Shown here in pieces: positions 34,761 through 42,949 of a stretch of DNA of 64,000 nucleotides. Under the pieces are notes generated by a model. The model was not told where the DNA came from, searched no databases, and was given only the letters and a program-made list of their open reading frames with translations. The stretch's first letter is position 1; each line of letters begins with the position of its first letter. Both the position numbers and the translations under genes were made by a program. The DNA is from Virgisporangium aurantiacum (GTDB lineage Bacteria; Actinomycetota; Actinomycetes; Mycobacteriales; Micromonosporaceae), in the NCBI RefSeq assembly GCF_016863635.1, contig NZ_BOPG01000037.1, forward strand, positions 1 through 64,000, read 5' to 3'.

Positions 34761-35894
34761 GTGAACCGCATCAACAGGTTGCTCGCGATGTCGTTGATTC
34801 TGGCGGTGGCTCTTCCGGCGGAGCCGGCACTCGCAACGGATTCCGCCGTGTCGGTGCGAGGGGACCGGGAGCTTCAGGCCGCGCTCGACGGGCTCGTCGC
34901 CGCCGGCGCACCGGGAGCGATGCTGCTCGATCGCCACGGGCGGCACACGCTGCGGCTCAGCAGCGGGCTGGCCGATCAGGTCGAGGGCCGGCCGATGCGG
35001 GTCACCGACCGGTTCCGGGCCGGCAGTCAGATGAAGAGTTTCACCGCCGCGATCGTGCTCCAACTCGTCCAGGAGCGCCGCCTCGGCCTCGACGACGCGG
35101 TGGACGATCTGCTGCCGGGCGTGATCCCGCACGGGTACGGCGCGGGCGTCACGGTGCGGCACCTGCTGCAGCACAACAGCGGGCTGTTCAATTTCGGTGA
35201 CGACCCCCGGGTGTTCGAACCCGCCATGTCGGGCGACCTGGGTTACGCCTGGACGCCTCAGCAACTGCTCGACATCGCCTTCGAGCACGAGCCGCTCTTC
35301 CCGCCGGGCACCCGGTTCTACTACTCCGACACGAGCTACGTTCTCGCCGCGTACATCGTCGAGGCGGTCACCGGGCACAGCTTCGATCACGAACTGCGGG
35401 CGCGGATCATCCGGCCGCTCGGTCTCCGCGACACCAGCCTGCCGACCACCGCCACCATCGCGGGCCGGCACGCGCACGGCTACGTCCTGTTCGGTGACCC
35501 GCCGGTCGACTTCGACATCACCTACCTGTACCCGTTCTCGTGGGCCGGTGGCGGCCTCACCAGCACGGTCGACGACTCCGCCACGTTCTTCCAGGCGCTG
35601 CTCGACGGCCGCCTCCTGTCGCCGGCGCTCATGCGGGCGATGAAGACGACCATCGAGGTCACCGACAGCGACCTGCCCAGCCGGTCCGGGCTCGGCGTCT
35701 ACTCGTGGACGACGCCGTGCGGCACCGCCTGGGGCAAGAGCGGCAACGCACCCGGGTACCTGGTGTACACCTGGATCAGCCCCGACACCCGGCACGAGAC
35801 CGTACTGATGATCAACGATGACCCGCGGTCGATGGGCGGACCGGGCATGGCCGTGTACAACGACATGCTCGCCCGGTCCTTCTGCCGGCGCTGA
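34761..35894 (+). CDS. Exported serine hydrolase, DD-carboxypeptidase/beta-lactamase family (S12)
   Basis: 377 residues from a GTG at 34761 with GGAG six bases upstream. A Sec signal peptide ends near ALA-TDS (about residue 26). Active-site motifs: SQMK (Ser89, Lys92), YSDTSY, and GKSGNAPGY in place of KTG. It has the layout of D-alanyl-D-alanine carboxypeptidase-like enzymes. It abuts the end of the convergent giant-protein operon with no space between the stops. Confidence 0.9.
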   Translation: MNRINRLLAMSLILAVALPAEPALATDSAVSVRGDRELQAALDGLVAAGAPGAMLLDRHGRHTLRLSSGLADQVEGRPMRVTDRFRAGSQMKSFTAAIVLQLVQERRLGLDDAVDDLLPGVIPHGYGAGVTVRHLLQHNSGLFNFGDDPRVFEPAMSGDLGYAWTPQQLLDIAFEHEPLFPPGTRFYYSDTSYVLAAYIVEAVTGHSFDHELRARIIRPLGLRDTSLPTTATIAGRHAHGYVLFGDPPVDFDITYLYPFSWAGGGLTSTVDDSATFFQALLDGRLLSPALMRAMKTTIEVTDSDLPSRSGLGVYSWTTPCGTAWGKSGNAPGYLVYTWISPDTRHETVLMINDDPRSMGGPGMAVYNDMLARSFCRR

Positions 35895-38486
35895 TCAGGC
35901 CGGTGGCGTGTCGTCGAAGCGCAGTCCGCTGGAACCGGGGCCCCGCCCCGGTCCCTTGCGGCGCGCCCGCCACAGGTGCGTGGTGCCGTCGGCGGCCCGT
36001 CCCCACGTCCACAGCCGCGACACCTTCGCACCGGTCGGCGGCACCTCCTCGTCGAAGATGTCGAGCGGGCGCCCGGGTTCGAGCAGCCGGCCCAGTGGCG
36101 GGATCGTGGTGTTGCCGGCGCGCATCGCGCCGCGGGCCAGCAGCCGCTGGGTCACCGCGCCGGCGTTGTCGCGCAGGAACTTCGGCAGCAACGGGATCCA
36201 GTTGCGGGGGACCGGTGACTGCAGCACGTACCGCCGCGCGCCGGTCGGTCCGGTCGACGCCGCGGCGGTGCGGCGCTCCGCCTCGTCCTGGTAGCGGTCG
36301 AGCGGGCGGCCGGTGCGGCTCTCCACGGTGTTCTCGATCGCCCAGGCCATGTTGGCGAGCTCGTCGCGCACGACGAGCACCTCCTCCACCGGCGCCGACT
36401 CCTGCGTGGTGGGCAGCGCGTCGAGCAGCAGCAGGGCGTTGCCGGCGTCGGAAACGCCGTCCGACCGCGACAGTTCGAACATCCGCCAGTCCGTACCGGC
36501 GCCGTCGCCGAACGGCGTGAGCGTCGTCGTCGTGCCGAAGGCGTCGGTGACCGTCACCGTCGCGATCTCGCACAGCGTGCCGACCGGCAGCCCGTCGAGC
36601 GGCGCGGTGAACCAGTCGTTGCCGAACACGGTGGCGAACTCGACGAGCACCAGCTTCAGCAACTCGTTCGGCGCGGCGGCGACCGAGCCGAAGTCGAGGC
36701 GCCGGTCCTCCATTTCCCACCAGCGCGGCACCGGCATGCCCGGATAGCTGACCGGGACCGGCACGGCGCGGCGGGTGAAGTTCACCGGTCCGCGGCCGTT
36801 CGCGGCGGAACCGAGCGACGAGCCCGGCGCGCGGCGCACGAACGAGTACCAGTCGAGGTGCCCGCCGTCGTGCTCGGGCGCGTCGAGCACCAGCCCGCCC
36901 GCGCCCGCCGCGAACGCGTACTCCATCCGCTTCGGGTCCCACGCCCGGCCGTTCTGGGTGGGCTCGCTGAACAGCTCGCGGCACCAGTCGTACCAGTCCC
37001 GGAGCGCGGCCACCACCTCGGAGCGGTCGGACAGGTCGATGTCCGGGCGCTGCGGCAGGCGCGGCGGGGAGTCGAGCGCGCCCTGGAAGTCGTTGAAGAT
37101 CTCGGACCCGTCGGGCGCGCGGTCGGCCATGACGTTGAGGAACCGGCGGCTGCGCGCGTCGAGGCCGCTCGGCGCTCGCAGGCCGTACTCGTCGAGGAAC
37201 CGCCGCCGGTACACGCGGGTCTTCGCGTCGCTCAGCCGAGCGCCGATGAGGCGCAGCAGGTGCAGCCCCGCCTCGGCCGACAGCCGCAGGTCGCCGAAGG
37301 AGCGGTCGTCGTCGTCGCCCGTGCGCGGGATGACGCGTTCGCGTTCGACCAGCGCCTCCAGCGGCACCCCGACCGGCACGTGCTCGCTCTGGCCGTCGCG
37401 CGGACGCCAGCGCGACAGCGGGGTGACCTTGCCGTCGACGCGCACGTCGACCGGCGTGCCCGCGTCTTCGCCGCGCAGTTCCAGCAGCTGCCACTGCCGG
37501 CCGAGCATCCACAGTGGATCGTAGACGCGCGCCTGCAGCCCGAGGTCGAGTCCCCGCTGCAGGTCGGCGGTGCGCGCGTGCGGCTCGACCCGCGTCCACG
37601 TGGTGATCGACGCGCGGCTCTCGATGAGGATCCGGCTGCGCTGGTCGGGTACGTTCCGGCCCCACTCGGTGGTGATGACGACGTCGCGGATGCCGGTGGT
37701 GCGCAGGCCGCGCAGGTCGGGCAGCGCGGCATGGATCTCGACATCGGTCCACGACAGGATCGCCGGCGCGGTGACGACCGGCGGCGCGTTCGGGTCCTCG
37801 GTGTCGAACACCGCGACGAGGCGCAGTTGCCCGCCGGCCGGTGGCCCGAACGCCCGCCCCTCGACGGTGATCGTCGTACCCGGTGACGGGCTCGCCGGCA
37901 GCACCGCCGAGATCGACGGCAGCTCGCCGAGCAGGAACCCGACGGCACCGCTGCGTCCCCACGGGGTCCGCACCGCGATCGACCGGGAACCCGCGCCGCC
38001 CAACGACTCCAGCGACGGGACGCGCACGCGCACCGAGGTCGGCGTCCAGCTCAGCACCTGCGCCGTGACGTCAGTGGGTCCGGGTGCCTGGAAGACCACA
38101 GTGGACAGTGCGGTCGGCCGGCCGAGCCGCTCGCCGGTGAGCACGACGGTGTCGTTCTCCAGCCCGCGCACCGGGTTCACCGCCGACAGGACCGGCGGCG
38201 CCTCCTCCTCGACGACGAACGTCAGCGGATCGCTGTCGCCCGCGTCGGTGTGGACGGCGACGTCGAGCGGTCCGCCGGAGCCGAAGCTCGCCAACGGCGG
38301 CACGCGCACCCGGACGGTGTCGGCCGTCCACGCCAGCACCTCCGCCGGAACCGGTGCCGCACCCTCGTCCGGTACGCGGAACCGCACCGCGGAGGCGGCG
38401 TTGCGCGCACCGAAGTCGGCGCCCGTCAGCGTGACCTCGGCACCGCCGGGCCCCGACGCCGGGGAGAGCGTGTCAAGCCGGGGCAT
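35895..38486 (-). CDS. Large protein with three IPT/TIG-like domains, unknown function (giant operon, gene 5)
   Basis: 863 residues. The first 300 are three homologous Ig-like units. Each begins with a pattern such as LSPASGPGGAEVTLTGADFG and ends with a copy of VLSWTPTSVRVRVPSLESLG followed by a hydrophobic strand; this is the IPT/TIG fold. The remaining 560 residues include WMLGRQWQLLELRGEDAGTP, a segment I have seen in unassigned large proteins, but no catalytic motif. There is no signal peptide or membrane helix. It is the last gene of the operon, 26 bp after gene 4, with a GAAGGGA ribosome site in the gap. Confidence 0.75.
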   Translation of the reverse strand: MPRLDTLSPASGPGGAEVTLTGADFGARNAASAVRFRVPDEGAAPVPAEVLAWTADTVRVRVPPLASFGSGGPLDVAVHTDAGDSDPLTFVVEEEAPPVLSAVNPVRGLENDTVVLTGERLGRPTALSTVVFQAPGPTDVTAQVLSWTPTSVRVRVPSLESLGGAGSRSIAVRTPWGRSGAVGFLLGELPSISAVLPASPSPGTTITVEGRAFGPPAGGQLRLVAVFDTEDPNAPPVVTAPAILSWTDVEIHAALPDLRGLRTTGIRDVVITTEWGRNVPDQRSRILIESRASITTWTRVEPHARTADLQRGLDLGLQARVYDPLWMLGRQWQLLELRGEDAGTPVDVRVDGKVTPLSRWRPRDGQSEHVPVGVPLEALVERERVIPRTGDDDDRSFGDLRLSAEAGLHLLRLIGARLSDAKTRVYRRRFLDEYGLRAPSGLDARSRRFLNVMADRAPDGSEIFNDFQGALDSPPRLPQRPDIDLSDRSEVVAALRDWYDWCRELFSEPTQNGRAWDPKRMEYAFAAGAGGLVLDAPEHDGGHLDWYSFVRRAPGSSLGSAANGRGPVNFTRRAVPVPVSYPGMPVPRWWEMEDRRLDFGSVAAAPNELLKLVLVEFATVFGNDWFTAPLDGLPVGTLCEIATVTVTDAFGTTTTLTPFGDGAGTDWRMFELSRSDGVSDAGNALLLLDALPTTQESAPVEEVLVVRDELANMAWAIENTVESRTGRPLDRYQDEAERRTAAASTGPTGARRYVLQSPVPRNWIPLLPKFLRDNAGAVTQRLLARGAMRAGNTTIPPLGRLLEPGRPLDIFDEEVPPTGAKVSRLWTWGRAADGTTHLWRARRKGPGRGPGSSGLRFDDTPPA

Positions 38487-38512
38487 GTCGTTGTCCCTTC
38501 ACCATGAACGGG

Positions 38513-41500
38513 TCAGCCCAGCGGGATGCCGCGGCCGGACAGGAAGTCGGTGGCGACGGTGACGCCCTTCGCGTTGAACCCCAGGTACGTCGCCGGGACG
38601 AACTGCCCGGCCTCCTGCAACGCGTCGAGGTCGACCATCCGGATCTTCGCGAGGTCGAGCGTGTCGAGCACGACGTCGCGCAGCTTCTCCAGCGTCCAGT
38701 CCTCGTTCGGGCGCGGCGGCACCGCGAGCACGATCGCCTGCGGCGGCGCGGCGTTGGGCTGGTCGTAGTGCAGGGCCAGCCCGGTGGTCTTCGCCGGCGC
38801 CGGCAGTACCTCGGTGAAGTGCTCGACGACCAGCCCCGCGAACCTGCGGTTCGGGTCCGGCGCACCGGCGGGCAGGTGCGCCACCACCGACACCCGCCCG
38901 GCCGGTGGCGTGCCGTTCGCGAACGGCAGCGCGAGCCACCGCTCGCCGGGGGTGGCCGGCAGCTGCGCCACCTCGAAGCGGGCCGGATCCTCGCCGCCGA
39001 GCGCGTCGGCGTACAGGAGGAGGTCGCCGAGGCGCTGGGCACCCTCGCGCACCCGGGTCAGGCGCTGGAACCAGCGGATCACCTGCTGCTCGTCGCCGCC
39101 CTGCAGCGATCCGCTGGCCGGGAACGAGACGTCGACCTGGTTCCGGTCGTTGCGCGGCGGCGACTGGTAGCGCGGCACCACCCGGAAACCGTTGCCGAAC
39201 ACCGTCTCCAGCCGGGCGACCGCGTACGCGACCCGACCGTCCACATCGGACGCCGGCGGCACGGCGAGCCCGTCGATCGCGGCGATCCGCCGCCGCACCT
39301 CGGCCTGGACCGTCGCCGCCTGCACGCCCAGTTCGGCCCGGTCGGCCGCGGCGTCGCCGAACGCGGAGACCGGCACCGCGCCCGGCACGCCGAACGCGAG
39401 CGCGCCGAACAGCGCCGTCCGTAGGGCCTCACCGGTGATCGCGGTTCCGAGGGCCGTGTCGGCGGACCGCAGCGCGGAGACGGCCGCGGTGGCGCGGCTC
39501 TCGGCCTCGGCCACGTCGACGGCCGCCGTGCCCGGCGCGTCCGGCAGCGACAGGTCGTCGGGGCCGACCGCCCGCGCACCGGTCAGCGTCTCGCGGAGCG
39601 ACTGGGCCAGCTCCATCGCCTCGACGATGCCGATCTCGTCGGCGTCCTCGTCGTTCGGGGCGATGTCGAGCACGCGCACGACCGCGTCGGCCGGCACGTT
39701 GTTCGGCCGGGTCCGCAGCGCGTGGTACGTGATGCGTTGCTCCACTTCGGACAGTTGGCTCTGCGCGTTCGCCGCGGCGGCGTACACGAGATCGAGCGGC
39801 GAGATCGCCGGCACGAGGTCGTCGAGGTGACGTTCCTGCTCGTCGAAGAGGTGGCCGTCGGACGCGCGCAGGTACCGCACCCGGTACCGGATCCGCTCCG
39901 GGTCGAACAGCACGCGCGCGGCCCAGGCGTTCAGCCGGGGCTCGGCGGCGGCCCGCCGGGCGAGCGACGCGGGCTGGTTCCAGCCGGGTGTCGAGGACAG
40001 TTCGCCGGGCAGCAGGACGGCGAGCCGGTGGATGACGGCCGTGCCCGCGTGCGGCGTGTAGATCGCCTCCAGCTCGGGCGGCGTGCCGCTCGGCTGCGCG
40101 GCGGCGTGCAGGGCGGCGGAGGCCCGCTCGGCGTTGCCCCGGCCGAGCTGGAACACGCCCTCGGTCAGCAGGATGTCGCCGATCGCGTCGACCGCGTCGT
40201 CGAGGTCGTTGAACACGGCCTGCAGCGGCGTGCGCGCCGTGCCGCCGGGCCACGCGTCGGGCTGGGTGCGCCCGGCCGCGACCCAGAGCCGGTGCAGTTC
40301 CAGCGCGTCGACGACGTTGCCCGCCGACACCGTCGCCGAGCCGGTGACCGGCAGCGGCGACAGGGTACGGAAGTCGTCGACGAAGCGGGCCAGGCCGCCC
40401 TGCTGGAGGGCGCGCTCGAAGCGGTAGCCGAGCAGCGCGCCGAGCGGCTGGCCGGCCCGCACACCGTCCAGAAGGGACAGTGCGGTGCGGACGCGGGCCG
40501 AGGACAGGTCGATGCCGAACGGGTGCCGGGTGCCGCCGTCGGAGTGCGACAGGAAGCCGCTCGCGAGGATCGCCGCCGCCGACGCGTGCGACGGTGACGG
40601 CGTGTGCACGTAGCCGGCGCTGCCCCGGCCGTCGTCGCGCACGAGGTCCTCGACCATGCCGTAGGCGCCCAGGTGCACGCCGCCGGCGCCGGTCGCGCCC
40701 CGGATCGCGTGCAGCCGGCGCTGGGCGTACGAGGTGATCCAGGCGTCGAGCCGGTGCGAGCACAGGTCGAGCGCCTCGGCGGCGGCGCGCTCCAGCACGT
40801 CGACGGGCGCGCCGACGAGCCCGGCGATGCCGTCGCGCACGTCGGTGAGCGGCGGCCGGGGTACGGCGTCGAGTTGCGCGCCCTTCGACGCGAGCCGGTC
40901 CCAGGTCAGCCCCGGGCGCGGCGCGTCGAGGTTGTCCTCGATCTCGTCGATGCCGTGCAGCACCTCCTCGCCGCCGCGCCACGGGTCGGGCGGGTCCATG
41001 GCGCCGGCCGCGAACAGGTACGCGGCGAGCAGCGAGTGGCGCAGCAACAGGTACAGCAGCGGCCGCTCGGTCAGCCCGGACAGGTCGAACGCGTCGTCGC
41101 GCAGGTCCCGCCAGCCGGACCCGTTGAGCACGCTCAGCCAGTCGACGGACAGCGGTTGGTCGGGCGCGCCGCCGTCCTGCACGAGCGGGAACGGAACGGG
41201 GAAGTAGTTGGTGGCGAACACGGTGCGTTCGAGGTACGGGTGCAGGTCGCCGAGCCCGTGCGCCTCCAGGGCGGCCCGCGTGAGCGCCGCGTGTTCCGCC
41301 TTCCAGGCCGGGCCGAGCAGCTGGTCGGTCGTCAGCCGGTTGCGGATGAACCGCCAGGCGGCGTCGACGAAATCGAGCCCGAGGACGCTGCGGCCACGGA
41401 AACTGACCGACGTGGGTTGCATCGACAGGACGGTCAGGAGCGGGTTGTCGCGCGTGCTGTCCGGGTCCGGCGTGTCGTCGACGCGCGGGACGGCGACCGT

Positions 41501-42949
41501 CGACGCCCGCCAGATCGGGCGCAGCGTGCCCTGCAGAAAGGTCGCCAGCCGCGCGACGGGTGGCTCCTCGTCGACCGCGGTCCAGCGGTTCATCGGCAGC
41601 ACCGGCAGCAGCCCGTACGGCTGGGTACCGATGCGCAACGTCGGCTGCGGGCCGCAACCCCGGACCCACGCGGTGAAGTGCCGCCGGGCGCCCTCGGCGT
41701 CCGCCGCGGAGACGTCCGGCGCGAACATGTGGTCGAGGAAGTACCCCCACGTCGCCGGCCACAGCGCGGCGTTCAGGCGGGTGCGCGCGTCGCGCAGGCG
41801 GGCGCCGTCGCCGGCGTTGGGCGTGCCGGAGAACACCTCGGCGGCGCGGTCGCCGAGCCCGAGCGCCCGCGCGGCCTCGGCCGCGTTGGTCCCGTCGGCG
41901 AGCGGCGCCGGCGCGTCGGCGGGCCGGTCGGCGCCGACCGGCTCCGGGTCGACGGGCGCGGACGGGGTGACGTTGGTCGGCGTCCCCTCGTTCAGGAAGC
42001 CGACGCCGTCGGTGTACCGGTGGGCGAGCAGCGCCCCGGCGAGCTCGCCGGCCGCCGCCTGCGGGGAGAGCGCCGTCTCCACGCCGAGCACGACGACCCG
42101 CGCGATGCGCGTCGGCGCCGGGGTCGGCAGCGTCAGCTTGACCGCCATGCCCCGGCTCTGCGCGGCGGGGAACGAGATCAGCCAGCTCATGCCGGGGTCG
42201 GTGGTCGGGTCGGTGTCGTCGTCGGCCTCCGGGTCGGGACCGATCGGCAGCTCGAACGGGACCGGTCGCCCGTACTGCGACGCGATCACGGTTCCCGCGT
42301 CGTCGAACGCGAACACGTGCAGGCGACGGGGGAGCAGCCGGCTCCGCGCGGCGCGGGCCCACGGCTCGGCGCGGGTGGTGACCGTGCCGGACAGCGTCGC
42401 CCGCACGATCCACTCCGCCCGCGGCACGCCGAACCGGGTGGTGAGGTCGAGCCAGGCGTCGTCGCGCCCGTCGCCGGCGTCGCGGTAGCGCTGCCCGAGC
42501 GCGACCTCCTCGGCCGTGAGCCGCTCGTCGTGGCTGTCGACGTGGATCGTGTCCGGGATCGCCCGCACCCACAGCTCCCGGCCCTGCGCCATGAACCGCG
42601 TCTGCACGAGCAGTGGCAGCAGCGCGACCGGCGCCGAGGACAGCCGGGCGGGCTCTTCGAGCGTCACGGTCACGGCGGCGCTCGCGCCGTCGCGGTTGCG
42701 GACGCGGACCGGCTTCGGCCCGGGCGCGCCTAGCCCGTCGGGGAACACGAACCGCACGCGGTCGTTGCGCCAGCTCACGATCGTCGCGTTGAGGACCGCG
42801 CCGGACTGCGCGGTCACCTGCACGGCCGACTGCCCGCCCTGGTTGCCGAACGCGGTGCCGATCGCCTCCAGTTCGTCGCCGGGGAGCGCCTGCAGTGCCT
42901 CGTCGGGCCGCGCCGGGGCGGCGATCCGGGTCAGGACGGGAATGCTCAT
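38513..42949 (-). CDS. Giant protein (1478 aa) of unknown function (giant operon, gene 4)
   Basis: The reading starts at ATG 42949, which overlaps the stop of the preceding gene (ATGA). The N-terminal 95 residues resemble one IPT/TIG unit (GDELEAIGTAFGNQGGQSAV; IVSWRNDRVRFVFP). A conserved block follows (WVRAIPDTIHVDSHDERLTA, then EEVALGQRYRDA). The rest is mixed alpha/beta without a recognisable enzyme motif. Similar blocks occur in unassigned large proteins of other bacteria, as far as I recall. No signal peptide or transmembrane segment. Uniform coding quality over 4.4 kb indicates selection on the protein. Confidence 0.8.
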   Translation of the reverse strand: MSIPVLTRIAAPARPDEALQALPGDELEAIGTAFGNQGGQSAVQVTAQSGAVLNATIVSWRNDRVRFVFPDGLGAPGPKPVRVRNRDGASAAVTVTLEEPARLSSAPVALLPLLVQTRFMAQGRELWVRAIPDTIHVDSHDERLTAEEVALGQRYRDAGDGRDDAWLDLTTRFGVPRAEWIVRATLSGTVTTRAEPWARAARSRLLPRRLHVFAFDDAGTVIASQYGRPVPFELPIGPDPEADDDTDPTTDPGMSWLISFPAAQSRGMAVKLTLPTPAPTRIARVVVLGVETALSPQAAAGELAGALLAHRYTDGVGFLNEGTPTNVTPSAPVDPEPVGADRPADAPAPLADGTNAAEAARALGLGDRAAEVFSGTPNAGDGARLRDARTRLNAALWPATWGYFLDHMFAPDVSAADAEGARRHFTAWVRGCGPQPTLRIGTQPYGLLPVLPMNRWTAVDEEPPVARLATFLQGTLRPIWRASTVAVPRVDDTPDPDSTRDNPLLTVLSMQPTSVSFRGRSVLGLDFVDAAWRFIRNRLTTDQLLGPAWKAEHAALTRAALEAHGLGDLHPYLERTVFATNYFPVPFPLVQDGGAPDQPLSVDWLSVLNGSGWRDLRDDAFDLSGLTERPLLYLLLRHSLLAAYLFAAGAMDPPDPWRGGEEVLHGIDEIEDNLDAPRPGLTWDRLASKGAQLDAVPRPPLTDVRDGIAGLVGAPVDVLERAAAEALDLCSHRLDAWITSYAQRRLHAIRGATGAGGVHLGAYGMVEDLVRDDGRGSAGYVHTPSPSHASAAAILASGFLSHSDGGTRHPFGIDLSSARVRTALSLLDGVRAGQPLGALLGYRFERALQQGGLARFVDDFRTLSPLPVTGSATVSAGNVVDALELHRLWVAAGRTQPDAWPGGTARTPLQAVFNDLDDAVDAIGDILLTEGVFQLGRGNAERASAALHAAAQPSGTPPELEAIYTPHAGTAVIHRLAVLLPGELSSTPGWNQPASLARRAAAEPRLNAWAARVLFDPERIRYRVRYLRASDGHLFDEQERHLDDLVPAISPLDLVYAAAANAQSQLSEVEQRITYHALRTRPNNVPADAVVRVLDIAPNDEDADEIGIVEAMELAQSLRETLTGARAVGPDDLSLPDAPGTAAVDVAEAESRATAAVSALRSADTALGTAITGEALRTALFGALAFGVPGAVPVSAFGDAAADRAELGVQAATVQAEVRRRIAAIDGLAVPPASDVDGRVAYAVARLETVFGNGFRVVPRYQSPPRNDRNQVDVSFPASGSLQGGDEQQVIRWFQRLTRVREGAQRLGDLLLYADALGGEDPARFEVAQLPATPGERWLALPFANGTPPAGRVSVVAHLPAGAPDPNRRFAGLVVEHFTEVLPAPAKTTGLALHYDQPNAAPPQAIVLAVPPRPNEDWTLEKLRDVVLDTLDLAKIRMVDLDALQEAGQFVPATYLGFNAKGVTVATDFLSGRGIPLG

